This document shows, one piece after another, positions 20,034 through 28,020 of a stretch of DNA of 64,000 nt (its first letter is position 1; each line of letters begins with the position of its first letter). The translations under genes were made by a program, and so were the position numbers. Under the pieces are notes generated by a model. The model made no database searches. It worked only from the letters and a program-made list of their open reading frames with translations, and was not told where the DNA came from. Origin of the DNA: an uncultured Nitrosomonadales bacterium (GTDB lineage: Bacteria > Pseudomonadota > Gammaproteobacteria > Burkholderiales > Gallionellaceae); assembly GCA_903858965.1 (NCBI GenBank), contig CAIOKY010000149.1, positions 17,282 through 81,281 of the forward strand, written 5' to 3'.

Positions 20034-20701
20034 GGCGCACGATCGCCAAGGCTTCTATCGTCACCGCGCTCAACTTGCTGTTCTTTACGGTGATCGGCAC
20101 AGGCCTGCTCGCCATCACCTACCAGCTGACGCATGATCCCATCGCGCGCAGCGAGGAAAAAGAAAAGTTGCGGCTGGTCACGCAAATCGCTCCGAGCGAA
20201 ACCTACGACAACGACATCATCAAGGACAGCGTGCAACTCGCTGCAGACACATTACTGGGCAATGACGACACCACCGTCGCCTACCTCGGCCGCTTGAAAG
20301 GCGAGCCTTCCATCGCGGTGCTGCAAGTCATTGCGCCGGACGGCTACAGCGGCAAGATCAGCCTCATCCTGTCGATTCGCAGCGATGGAAAAGTAGGCGG
20401 CGTGCGCGTAATATCCCACAAGGAAACGCCGGGCTTGGGCGACTACATCGAGATCGCGCGCAGCAAATGGATCACCAATTTTGACGGCAGATCGCTGGAC
20501 GATCCGAAAGACAGCGACTGGAAAGTCAAAAAAGACGGCGGCGCTTTTGATTACATGGCCGGTGCGACCATCACCCCGCGCGCGGTGGTAAAGGCAGTGC
20601 ACAAGGCATTGCAGTATTTCGCGCAGCACCGCGACGAGATGTTCAAGCCGCATCCTCTGGCTAAAATGGAAGCCGCTTCAAATGAAGGAGACAAGAAATG
20701 A
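20030..20701 (+). CDS. rsxG: Rsx/Rnf electron transport complex subunit G
   Basis: Periplasmic flavoprotein subunit (223 residues) with one N-terminal membrane helix (about 10-32). The flavinylation motif is AGATITPRAVVKAV near residue 180, in which the second Thr takes FMN from the ApbE transferase. The ETPGLGDYIE segment is typical. It overlaps both neighbours by ATGA. No apbE is in this window. Confidence 0.95.
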   Translation: MRRTIAKASIVTALNLLFFTVIGTGLLAITYQLTHDPIARSEEKEKLRLVTQIAPSETYDNDIIKDSVQLAADTLLGNDDTTVAYLGRLKGEPSIAVLQVIAPDGYSGKISLILSIRSDGKVGGVRVISHKETPGLGDYIEIARSKWITNFDGRSLDDPKDSDWKVKKDGGAFDYMAGATITPRAVVKAVHKALQYFAQHRDEMFKPHPLAKMEAASNEGDKK

Positions 20702-21405
20702 CCTTACAGGAATTCAAGGATATTTTGCACAACGGCGTGTGGAAGCAGAACACCGGGCTGGTGCAGCTGCTCGGCATGTGTCCCATCCTCGCGGTGAGCA
20801 GCTCGGTGGTCAACGGCGTCAGTCTCGGCCTCGCGACCGCCGTGGTGATGGCGCTGTCCGGCGCGGTGATCGCGCCGATCCGCAACCTCGTCCCGAATGA
20901 AGCGCGCATCCCGGTATTTATTTTAATCATCGCGGTGCTGGTCACCGTCGTGCAATTCAGCATGAATGCCTACATGTACGGCCTGTATGTCGTGCTCGGT
21001 ATCTTCATTCCGCTGATCGTCACCAACTGCATCGTGCTTGCGCGCATTGAGGCCTTCGCCGCGAAGAACCCCATGTGGCAATCCGCGCTGGACGGCTTCG
21101 CGATGGGTTTGGGGCTGACCTGCGTGCTCGCGGTGCTGGGCGGGCTGCGCGAGATATTCGGCCACGGCACGCTGCTGTCCGGCATCGACTTGGTGTTCGG
21201 CGAAGCGGCGAAGAGCTGGGTGATCACCGTCGTGCCGAACTACCACGGCTTCCTGCTCGCCATCCTGCCGCCCGGCGCATTCATCACGCTGGGCATGCTG
21301 ATCGCCGGCAAGAACTGGCTGAACCTGCGCGCCGAACAGAAACTGAAAGGCAGCAGTGCCACCATCACGCCGGTGGATGGCGGGTGTGCGCCTGCGGCGC
21401 ACTGA
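20698..21405 (+). CDS. rsxE: Rsx/Rnf electron transport complex subunit E
   Basis: Inner-membrane subunit of 235 residues, homologous to RsxA, with six membrane segments and the intramembrane Fe-S cysteines in LLGMCPILAVSSS and PLIVTNCIVLARIEA. It is the last subunit gene. In the usual gammaproteobacterial order nth follows directly; here a 192-residue unknown gene intervenes. Confidence 0.95.
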   Translation: MTLQEFKDILHNGVWKQNTGLVQLLGMCPILAVSSSVVNGVSLGLATAVVMALSGAVIAPIRNLVPNEARIPVFILIIAVLVTVVQFSMNAYMYGLYVVLGIFIPLIVTNCIVLARIEAFAAKNPMWQSALDGFAMGLGLTCVLAVLGGLREIFGHGTLLSGIDLVFGEAAKSWVITVVPNYHGFLLAILPPGAFITLGMLIAGKNWLNLRAEQKLKGSSATITPVDGGCAPAAH

Positions 21406-21444
21406 GCGGGCGACTTTGCCAGCCGTTTTGCGTCAGACCTCCCC

Positions 21445-22023
21445 ATGAACAACATCCGGCACGAAGAAACTTCTCGCGATTCGCTCTACGAGGATATCAA
21501 ACAGAATCTCGACACAATCTATGCATTGTGGGCCGAAGGAAACAATAGTCTTCGGTTCTCCATTCCCATTTTGTGCGCGGCGAAACTTGAAGCTTTCATT
21601 AACGTTGCTGGAAAACTGAAAGTCGAACACTGGGATATTTTGGAACGCAAACTGTCCTTCACCGAAAAGTGCCAAATAGTCTTTGCTGCTGTCGGCGTGG
21701 TCTTTGACCCAACTACTAAGTTAAACAAAGCGGCAATTGCCACCTTCGAAATAAGAAACTCACTCGTCCACCCAAAGATGAAACTGAACCGAATCGACGA
21801 GTACGTTTCGCAAGAAGAATACGAACGGCGAAGTTCTAGTTTTCTTGGTGTATCACACCCACTACGTTCCAAGCTCACACGAAAGGAAGTTGAGCAGATC
21901 AAGAGTACGAGCGAATTGTTCGTTGTTGAGTGGGGGCCAAAGTTGCTTGATAACGCACCATACTACTGGCTGACGGGAGGTTCAACAGGCGGGTTTACCT
22001 TTGAACCAGAACGCAAGAACTAA
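21445..22023 (+). CDS. unrecognised 192-residue protein inserted between rsxE and nth
   Basis: Function not recognised. The protein is soluble and charged, without signal peptide or membrane helix. Residues about 100-125 hold IATFEIRNSLVHPKMKLN; an R-N-x-x-x-H element of this kind occurs in several helical, HEPN-like or uncharacterised families, so such a fold is possible but not shown. The gene is visibly AT-richer than the rsx and nth genes around it, with codons such as ATA, AAT and TTA, suggesting recent acquisition. The start at 21445 has only a weak ribosome-binding site. Confidence 0.7.
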   Translation: MNNIRHEETSRDSLYEDIKQNLDTIYALWAEGNNSLRFSIPILCAAKLEAFINVAGKLKVEHWDILERKLSFTEKCQIVFAAVGVVFDPTTKLNKAAIATFEIRNSLVHPKMKLNRIDEYVSQEEYERRSSSFLGVSHPLRSKLTRKEVEQIKSTSELFVVEWGPKLLDNAPYYWLTGGSTGGFTFEPERKN

Positions 22024-22061
22024 CCCACCGGCTCAAGGACAATTCTGTCGACAAACATCAC

Positions 22062-22694
22062 ATGAACCCCGCCAAACGTCGCGAAATATTTTTACGCCTG
22101 CAAGCGGCCAACCCGCACCCGACTACCGAGCTGGAATACAAGACGCCGTTCGAGCTGCTGGTCGCGGTGATGCTCTCGGCGCAGGCCACCGATGTCAGCG
22201 TGAATGCCGCAACGCGGCACCTGTACCCGGTCGCCAATACGCCCGAGAAAATCCTCGCGCTCGGCGAGGAAAAGCTGCGCGAGTACATCCAGCGCATCGG
22301 CCTGTACAAGACCAAGGCCAAGCACGTGATACAGACCTGTCGTTTGCTGCTGGAGAAGCACGGCGGCACGGTGCCGCAAACCCGCGAGGCGCTGGAAGCA
22401 CTGCCCGGCGTGGGCCGCAAGACCGCCAACGTGATCCTCAATACCGCGTTCGGCCAGCCCACCATCGCGGTGGACACGCACATCTTCCGCGTATCGAATC
22501 GCACCGGCATCGCGCCCGGCAAGGATGTGGTGGAAGTTGAAAAGAAGCTGATCAAGTTTGTGCCGGACGAATTCAAGCACGACGCGCATCATTGGTTGAT
22601 ATTGCACGGTCGCTATGTCTGCCAGGCGCGCAAACCGAAATGCGGCGCGTGTATCATTCGCGACCTTTGTGAGTTCAAGGGAAAGGAACTGTGA
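22062..22694 (+). CDS. nth: endonuclease III
   Basis: DNA glycosylase/AP lyase removing oxidised pyrimidines. The 210-residue length is standard. The helix-hairpin-helix with catalytic Lys is LPGVGRKTANVIL (about 113-125), the catalytic Asp is in VDTHIFRVSNR (about 137), and the C-terminal 4Fe-4S cluster is C-x6-C-x2-C-x5-C in CQARKPKCGACIIRDLC. Linkage to rsx is conserved in many proteobacteria. Confidence 0.96.
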   Translation: MNPAKRREIFLRLQAANPHPTTELEYKTPFELLVAVMLSAQATDVSVNAATRHLYPVANTPEKILALGEEKLREYIQRIGLYKTKAKHVIQTCRLLLEKHGGTVPQTREALEALPGVGRKTANVILNTAFGQPTIAVDTHIFRVSNRTGIAPGKDVVEVEKKLIKFVPDEFKHDAHHWLILHGRYVCQARKPKCGACIIRDLCEFKGKEL

Positions 22695-22705
22695 CCATAA
22701 ATAAT

Positions 22706-22821
22706 CCGTCATTCCCGCGCAGGCGTGAATCCAGTGGGTTTACTTAATGGGCCATTGTTTTGTCCGCGCTTTGCGCGGAGACGTTAGATCGGCTGGATTC
22801 CCGCCTGCGCGGGAATGACGG
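22706..22821. repeat. MITE-like element with 29-bp terminal inverted repeats
   Basis: The left arm (22706-22734, beginning CCGTCATTCCCGCGCAGGCG) and right arm (22793-22821) are reverse complements at 28 of 29 positions. The 58-base interior contains a small hairpin, CCGCG-CTTTG-CGCGG. The arms match the ATTCCCGCG...CGGGAAT intergenic repeat type seen in Neisseria (dRS3-like) and other proteobacteria. It contains no coding capacity and sits between nth and the DUF1841 gene; a folded transcript would be a strong stem. Confidence 0.8.
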
Positions 22822-22851
22822 CAGGTTGTTATTCACTTTGGAGTAGACACT

Positions 22852-23277
22852 TTGTTTTTCAATCCATCGCGCGACGAAGCGCGCAATTTTTTATTTGAAT
22901 CCTGGCGCAAGCACAGAGCCAAGGAATTGTTGACGCCGCTGGAAGACTTGGCCACTCAACTCATCGGCAAGCATCCCGAATACTTTGCCGTGCTGGAAAA
23001 TCCGCAGCAGTATCAGGACAAGGATTATCAACCGGAACAGGGCACAACCAACCCCTTCCTGCATCTGATGATGCACCTGACCATCGAGGAACAGATCTCC
23101 ATCGACCAGCCGGCTGGGATACGCGCGCAGTTCGTACGATTGACGCAGAAGCTGGAATCGGAACACGATGCGCAGCATCGCATGATGGAATGCCTCAGCG
23201 AAATGATCTGGCAAGCACAGCGCAATCGCACCCAGCCGGATGCCGCGATATACTTCGCGTGTTTAGAAAAACAATAG
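22852..23277 (+). CDS. DUF1841 family protein
   Basis: Conserved proteobacterial protein of unknown function (141 residues). The sequence starts FFNPSRDEARNFLFESWRKH and has the His-rich segment NPFLHLMMHLTIEEQISIDQ and a late ESEHDAQHRMMECLSEMIW helix, giving a possible all-helical metal-binding bundle (inference). The start is TTG at 22852 with GGAG 8-10 bases upstream; no usable ATG exists. It lies immediately downstream of the inverted-repeat element and 12 bases before the adenosyltransferase gene. Confidence 0.85.
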   Translation: MFFNPSRDEARNFLFESWRKHRAKELLTPLEDLATQLIGKHPEYFAVLENPQQYQDKDYQPEQGTTNPFLHLMMHLTIEEQISIDQPAGIRAQFVRLTQKLESEHDAQHRMMECLSEMIWQAQRNRTQPDAAIYFACLEKQ

Positions 23278-23289
23278 ACGGGCAATGCT

Positions 23290-23829
23290 ATGCGCTTGAG
23301 CAAGATCACTACTCGTACCGGCGACACCGGCACAACCGGCTTGGCCGACGGAACTCGTCTCGGCAAAGACCACGCGCGCTTCGCTGTGTTGGGCAGTGTG
23401 GATGAATTGAACAGTCACATCGGTGTAATGCTTGCAGAACAACTTCCAACTGACATTCGCTCGATGTTATTGCAGATACAGAATGATTTGTTCGACCTGG
23501 GCGGCGCACTCGCGCTGCCTACGCAGGACACGTTCGCGGAAAGCAAAGTCGCATGGCTGGATGAGCAGCTCGCGCACTACAACGCCGACCTGCCGCCGCT
23601 GCGCGAATTCATCTTACCCGGCGGTTCGCGCGCAGGTGCGCTGTGCCACGTGGCGCGCACTGTCGCGCGACGCGCCGAGCGCGACCTCGTCGTGCTGTCA
23701 CAAAACGATGCCGTGCCGCAACACGCGCTGCCTTATCTGAATCGCTTGTCTGATCTGTTGTTCGTGCTGAGCCGCTGCATCAACCGCCTGCAAGCGGTAC
23801 CTGAAACATTGTGGCGGCGCGACGAATAA
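23290..23829 (+). CDS. ATP:cob(I)alamin adenosyltransferase, PduO type
   Basis: Transfers the adenosyl group of ATP to cob(I)alamin to make coenzyme B12. It has 179 residues. The N-terminal ATP-binding motif is TRTGDTGTTGLADG; the trimer-interface and cobalamin region includes FILPGGSRAGALCHVARTVARRAERDL. It is cotranscribed with DUF1841. No B12-dependent enzyme or other cobalamin gene is in the window. Confidence 0.92.
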   Translation: MRLSKITTRTGDTGTTGLADGTRLGKDHARFAVLGSVDELNSHIGVMLAEQLPTDIRSMLLQIQNDLFDLGGALALPTQDTFAESKVAWLDEQLAHYNADLPPLREFILPGGSRAGALCHVARTVARRAERDLVVLSQNDAVPQHALPYLNRLSDLLFVLSRCINRLQAVPETLWRRDE

Positions 23830-23893
23830 CCTGGATTACCTGCATCTGCGTTGAGGTCCGATGCAGGTGATGATGAAGAAAGAAACCTGAAGG

Positions 23894-24196
23894 TTATTGG
23901 ACGTGCTCGGGATAATGGTAATACCCGGCGTTCAGGTAACGCGCAACCTCCACGACATCGGCGTTATTCCAACCCAGTCCGGCCACTTCCTGCCAGCGGC
24001 GTACTTGTGCATTCAGGCTGACCCAATCCGTGGCGATCTTCTTGTCCCGCCAATGAATCTTGGCGCTGTGGCAGGCGATGCAATGTGTCGTATACAGCAA
24101 TTCCCCGCGCGAAGTATCGCCCTTGGGTTCGGCATTGGCAACAGCGGAAATCATCAGGCCGAATAGCAATACGGCATAAACCCATTTTCCAGTCAT
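23894..24196 (-). CDS. small exported monoheme cytochrome c without a Met ligand
   Basis: A 100-residue protein with a signal peptide (about 1-22, ending ANA). One heme site is CIACH at 39-43. There is no methionine anywhere in the mature part, so the distal iron ligand cannot be Met. H48 or the C-terminal H94/H98 (YYHYPEH) are candidates for bis-His coordination, or the heme may be five-coordinate. It is convergent with the adenosyltransferase gene. The cognate redox partner is unknown. The frame, signal peptide and heme motif make the gene convincing. Confidence 0.85.
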   Translation of the reverse strand: MTGKWVYAVLLFGLMISAVANAEPKGDTSRGELLYTTHCIACHSAKIHWRDKKIATDWVSLNAQVRRWQEVAGLGWNNADVVEVARYLNAGYYHYPEHVQ

Positions 24197-24387
24197 CTCG
24201 CTCTCCTTAAGTGATCGGGCTGATTTTCTCTCGATATGTGTTTCAGTATAGGCCTCGCTCCCCGGTTAATCAAACCACGGTTACCCAAAGAGCCCCGTCA
24301 GGATTTGTGCATCCTTTCCCTTACCTACGGATATCTCGGCGACCATCATTACCCTATTGATTAAATGGTCTTATTTGCTGATTTTTC

Positions 24388-24621
24388 TTGCCTTTTGAAT
24401 CAACCGATGACAATATTTCTTCCACCACATTGCTGGCTCGCTTGCAGTCCCATCAGACCGATAGTGCGCCATCGAAACTAAAAGTTTTGTGGTGTACGTG
24501 GGTTCCCTTAACTATTTTTGGAGGTGTTATCGTGTCAACCATGATTTATTTGCCGCTGGTTTTGTCGCCCTATATTCTGCTGAGTCTCATGATCTTGTTT
24601 AGCGGCAAGTCTTCAGACTAG
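24388..24621 (+). CDS. possible small membrane protein (doubtful)
   Basis: A 77-codon frame with a TTG start and no good ribosome-binding site. The second half is hydrophobic (about residues 38-72: VPLTIFGGVIVSTMIYLPLV and onward), enough for one or two membrane helices. It ends 48 bases before a good terminator in the same direction, the main argument that something here is transcribed. It could equally be chance. Confidence 0.35.
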   Translation: MPFESTDDNISSTTLLARLQSHQTDSAPSKLKVLWCTWVPLTIFGGVIVSTMIYLPLVLSPYILLSLMILFSGKSSD

Positions 24622-24668
24622 ATAGTGATGCCCCGGTCAGCGATATCTTGGCTGACAGAATCAAGGGT

Positions 24669-24687
24669 GGCCTGGCTTCGGTCAGGC
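24669..24687 (+). terminator. intrinsic terminator
   Basis: Stem GGCCTG with CAGGCC around a GCTTCGGT loop, followed by TTTTGGTTTTTT. It is a textbook plus-strand terminator, showing that transcription from the left reaches this point. Confidence 0.85.
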
Positions 24688-24862
24688 CTTTTGGTTTTTT
24701 ACCGTAACCAAGGTATGCGCCATAGCAACAACAAGCGCACGGCACAGCCTCTGCAAACATCAGCAAACCGGTAATCGCCGACATCGTTGCCAGTCTGAAG
24801 ATTTACTTTGGCGCGCGGCTATATCACAATGTCCGCAAATCAACTTCTCGGATGTTCAACCG

Positions 24863-25285
24863 ATGACAAGATTCATCCGGCACCCTGCGGAAATCCCGAT
24901 CGAGGTCAAGGTCCACGGCCAGTCGGCCTACGCCACGCATAACGCTGTCAACCTGAGCATCGGCGGGCTGGCCTTTCGTTGTGACCGCGAGCTTGAGCCG
25001 GGGGATATCGCGGAGATACGCATCCCGTTCGTCAGCCCGCCCTTTGCAGCGGAGGCTCGAGTGGCCTGGTGCACGGCGCGCCAGGGCATTTTCGAAATCG
25101 GTGTCGAGTTCCAGGATCAGGATGATGCCTTCACCGCACGCATGGTGGAACAGGTGTGTCACATCGAAAATTACAAACAGGAAATATTGCTCACCGAAGG
25201 ACGACGCCTGTCATCGGAGGAAGCGGCAGCGGAATGGATCGATAAGTTCGCTGCGCGGTTTCCCGGTTCTGCCGATGCAAAATAA
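24863..25285 (+). CDS. PilZ domain protein
   Basis: A 140-residue protein consisting mainly of a PilZ domain, the c-di-GMP receptor fold. RFIRHP at 3-8 may supply the N-terminal Arg switch. The second motif is NLSIGG at about 30-35, fitting the D/N-x-S-x-x-G consensus. The tail from about 95 is helical. The ATG at 24863 is used. It is convergent with pal across a shared terminator. The output is unknown; no pilus or flagellar genes are in the window. Confidence 0.85.
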   Translation: MTRFIRHPAEIPIEVKVHGQSAYATHNAVNLSIGGLAFRCDRELEPGDIAEIRIPFVSPPFAAEARVAWCTARQGIFEIGVEFQDQDDAFTARMVEQVCHIENYKQEILLTEGRRLSSEEAAAEWIDKFAARFPGSADAK

Positions 25286-25288
25286 AAA

Positions 25289-25336
25289 AGCCATTGTCCC
25301 ATCCTCCCGACAGGTCGGGGGAATGAGCCAATGGCT
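25289..25336. terminator. bidirectional terminator between PilZ and pal-type genes
   Basis: Outer stem AGCCATTG (25289-25296) with CAATGGCT (25329-25336) and an inner CCCGACAGGTCGGG hairpin. An A-run precedes it, which reads as a T-run on the minus strand. It serves both convergent genes. Confidence 0.7.
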
Positions 25337-25368
25337 AAAGCAGAACGCCCTGTTAGCGCTTGTAACTA

Positions 25369-25890
25369 CTATGGATTAGGGCCGTAGACAAAATCGACCC
25401 GGCGGTTTTCTTTCCAGCATTTCTCTTCATGGCAAGTGAGCCGCGGCTTCTCTTCACCCAAGCTCAATATTTTTATTTGCCGCTCGGAGACACCCCATAG
25501 CTCAAGATACTTGCGCACGGCGTTAGCCCGCTTTTTGCCCAGGGCAAGATTGTATTCGTTGCTGCCGCGCTCATCCGCATTTCCTTGCAGCGTCACAGTT
25601 TCATTCCCGTGCGCCTTGAGGAAATCACCCTGCTGCTGGAGAACGTCCCGATAGGTCGGCTCGACTACATACTTATCGAAATCAAAGTAAACACTTTTCT
25701 TTTGCAGGTCTTGCAATTGAGCCGCCAATTTTTTCGATTCTGCATCAGAATCTGACACGGTTCCAGTTGAAGGACTGCTTGCAGCTGCCGCAGGAGGCGG
25801 GGCCGGTGTGGGGGCGGGGTTGGATTTTGGTGATGAAGCACATGCCGAAAGTACAAGGAGTAGCGATACAGCGACAACTGATTTTTGCAT
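25369..25890 (-). CDS. OmpA-family peptidoglycan-associated lipoprotein (Pal-like)
   Basis: A 173-residue outer-membrane lipoprotein. The signal peptide ends in a lipobox LSAC, with the lipidated Cys at 17. A Pro/Ala/Ser-rich linker (20-45) precedes a C-terminal OmpA/Pal domain (about 65-170) including GNADERGSNEYNLALGKKRA, which binds meso-diaminopimelate. It differs from the canonical tol-pal setting because no tolB or ybgF is adjacent, so it may be a second Pal-like protein. The extreme C-terminus is Cys-containing (CHEEKCW), which is unusual. Confidence 0.88.
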   Translation of the reverse strand: MQKSVVAVSLLLVLSACASSPKSNPAPTPAPPPAAAASSPSTGTVSDSDAESKKLAAQLQDLQKKSVYFDFDKYVVEPTYRDVLQQQGDFLKAHGNETVTLQGNADERGSNEYNLALGKKRANAVRKYLELWGVSERQIKILSLGEEKPRLTCHEEKCWKENRRVDFVYGPNP

Positions 25891-26021
25891 AATGTTTTTT
25901 CCTGTCGAAGGTTGCGTGACGAAACTTCACAATCACTCCAGGCAACGGCATCCGGAGCTGTTACGAAAGTGATAGCTGCGGATGCTACAAGATGCTCCGT
26001 CAAGATTGCGTTAAGAAAACG

Positions 26022-27311
26022 CTATCCGGTGGACAGAGCGGACGATTTGGCAAAGATCAGCCGCGCTGATGTGCCGTGTCCCGGACTGCTTTTGATGACC
26101 GCCTCCCAGCCGTACCGGTCACAGATGCGCTTGACAAGCGACAGGCCAATGCCGGAGCCGGTGCTGCCGGAGCCCTTGAATTGCCGCTGAAATATTTTCC
26201 CGATCTCTTGCTCGGGTATGCCCCGGCCAGTATCGGTTACCGTCAGCGTATCGTCCTCCAATGCAATGGAAACTTTGCCGGAGTCTGTGTAGGCAAAGGC
26301 ATTTCTGATCAGATTGGCCACGACAATTCCCAGCAGTGTGCGCTCCGCCTCGATATGCGGCTGGCTTATACAAGCGAGTTCGACGGTGGTTGTTTCGTTC
26401 AGCAGATAACGGTGAGCTTCGACGGTATCTGCGACCAATTTCCATACGTCACAGTTTTGCACAACCGGCTCTGCCAGTGTTTCTTCCCTGGCCATCAAAA
26501 GCAATGCCGATGTGATGCCGGTCATTTCCCGGTTGGCACGTGTGATCCTCGCCAGACGCTCCCGCTGCTTGTTGCCGAGTGTGTTGTCGCCTTCCATCAG
26601 TTCCACCGCGCCCTGAACGATGGCCAGCGGTGTCCTGAGTTCATGGCTGACGTCCAGCGTGAATGCTCTTTCTCTATCGATGAAGGCCTTCATGCGTGTC
26701 AGGTAGCCACCGAACACCCCGGCCAGCTTGCCGATTTCATTGTCATCGAATCCCTTGGCGACCTCATGCACCTCGTCTTCGGGCTTTGCCGCGCTCACCC
26801 GCCGCGCAAGCTCCGTCAGGGGTGCAACCACCCTGCCTGCCAGAAACCAGCCGATTCCCGCCGACATCAATGTCGCGATCAATGCACCGAACACCAGATA
26901 AACGAGGAATTCCTGTTCCCGGTGATGTTGCTGTATTTCGTTGAACAGCATGAAGTAACGCTCGCCATCCCGGTCGAACACCGCGACCCGGTAGGGTATG
27001 TCGTCCAGCAACAGCTCATGTTTCCCCGGTGTCAGCCTGAGCAGCTCCGGTGGAATATCTGCTGCGGCATCGCCCTGTTTGTGAACGAAGCCGCGAACAC
27101 TGACTGTTGCAGGCAACAGCGCTTGCGGATTGCGCGCACGACGGAACAGGTAGTCGTCCATTTCCGCACTGAGCGTTTCATCCATCAAGTGCTCGCCAAG
27201 ATTGTGCGCCGCGAAAGACAGTCCCATTGACAGCAACAAGCTGATCGATGCGCCAAATAAAAAGAATGTTGTCGCCAGACGGAAACGCAGGCTGTGACGG
27301 ACGTTACTCAT
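26022..27311 (-). CDS. two-component sensor histidine kinase
   Basis: A 429-residue membrane kinase. Membrane segments at about 12-32 and 134-156 bracket a periplasmic sensor of about 100 residues. A HAMP domain follows (about 156-212). The H-box is DVSHELRTPLAIVQ near 224, and the ATP domain has the N-box NLIRNAFAYT and DTGRGIPEQE / GSGIGLSLVK. It overlaps the response regulator by 8 bases, so they form a cognate pair. The signal is unknown; neighbours give no clear clue. Confidence 0.92.
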   Translation of the reverse strand: MSNVRHSLRFRLATTFFLFGASISLLLSMGLSFAAHNLGEHLMDETLSAEMDDYLFRRARNPQALLPATVSVRGFVHKQGDAAADIPPELLRLTPGKHELLLDDIPYRVAVFDRDGERYFMLFNEIQQHHREQEFLVYLVFGALIATLMSAGIGWFLAGRVVAPLTELARRVSAAKPEDEVHEVAKGFDDNEIGKLAGVFGGYLTRMKAFIDRERAFTLDVSHELRTPLAIVQGAVELMEGDNTLGNKQRERLARITRANREMTGITSALLLMAREETLAEPVVQNCDVWKLVADTVEAHRYLLNETTTVELACISQPHIEAERTLLGIVVANLIRNAFAYTDSGKVSIALEDDTLTVTDTGRGIPEQEIGKIFQRQFKGSGSTGSGIGLSLVKRICDRYGWEAVIKSSPGHGTSARLIFAKSSALSTG

Positions 27312-27975
27312 CGCTGATCTGGTAACCGATTCCCCGATGGGTTCTGATCAGCGGCTGATCTGATTGCTTGTCGATGGCGCTGCGCAAGATATGCAGATGC
27401 GCGCGCAGCGCATCGCTGTCCGGGGGAGAGTCGCCCCAGATGCCGCGTTCAAGAACCTCCCTCGACAACACGCGCGGGGAATTCCTCATCAACAGATCCA
27501 GGATCTTTAGCGGTATGGGAGGCAGCTCTATGGTTCTCTTGCCGCGCGTTATTTTCAGCGTGCCGGGATCGAAAGACAAGTCGCCCACGTGCAAGGCGGA
27601 CGAGCTGTCCCGTACCTGGGAGCGGCGCACCAGCGCGTTGAGGCGCGCTTCCACTTCGCGCATCACGAACGGCTTGACCACATAATCATCGGCTCCCGCT
27701 TCGAGTCCGGCAATCTTGTCGTCCAGCGAATCGCGAGCCGTCAGCATCAGGAGCGGCATCTGTTTACCGGCTTCGCGCAAACGGCGGCACAAAACCAAAC
27801 CGTCGATTCCCGGCAACATCAGGTCCAGGATCAGGACATCATATTGGTTCGATGTGGCGAGATGAAGTCCGGAAATGCCATCCCCGGCCAGATCCACGAT
27901 ATGGCCTTTCAGTTCGAAATAATCGAACATGTTTTGCGCAAGGTCGCGATTGTCTTCGATCAGGAGCAGGTACAT
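27304..27975 (-). CDS. OmpR/PhoB-family response regulator
   Basis: 223 residues. The receiver domain has the acidic pocket E7/D8, phospho-acceptor D51, T79 and K101. The C-terminal winged helix (about 128-220) includes LPPIPLKILDLLMRNSP and the recognition helix SDALRAHLHILRSAID. It is the first gene of the regulator-kinase pair. It may regulate itself, but I see no convincing direct-repeat site in the 45-base gap before the pirin gene. Confidence 0.93.
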   Translation of the reverse strand: MYLLLIEDNRDLAQNMFDYFELKGHIVDLAGDGISGLHLATSNQYDVLILDLMLPGIDGLVLCRRLREAGKQMPLLMLTARDSLDDKIAGLEAGADDYVVKPFVMREVEARLNALVRRSQVRDSSSALHVGDLSFDPGTLKITRGKRTIELPPIPLKILDLLMRNSPRVLSREVLERGIWGDSPPDSDALRAHLHILRSAIDKQSDQPLIRTHRGIGYQISDE

Positions 27976-28020
27976 TTCTTGAGTATCCGGAAATGTTTTC
28001 CGGCGATCATGCTTTTTTCT

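Larger units (their letters stand above)
24197..24862. other. sparsely coding stretch between the small cytochrome and PilZ genes
   Basis: Apart from a doubtful 77-codon frame (24388-24621) and the terminator at 24669-24687, I see no convincing gene, RNA or repeat. It must contain the promoters of the small cytochrome (minus) and of the PilZ gene (plus). Confidence 0.6.

Noticed and set aside
24599-24784. 61-codon minus-strand frame over the terminator at 24669
   Set aside because: Runs through a strong terminator hairpin and has no family or ribosome-binding site.
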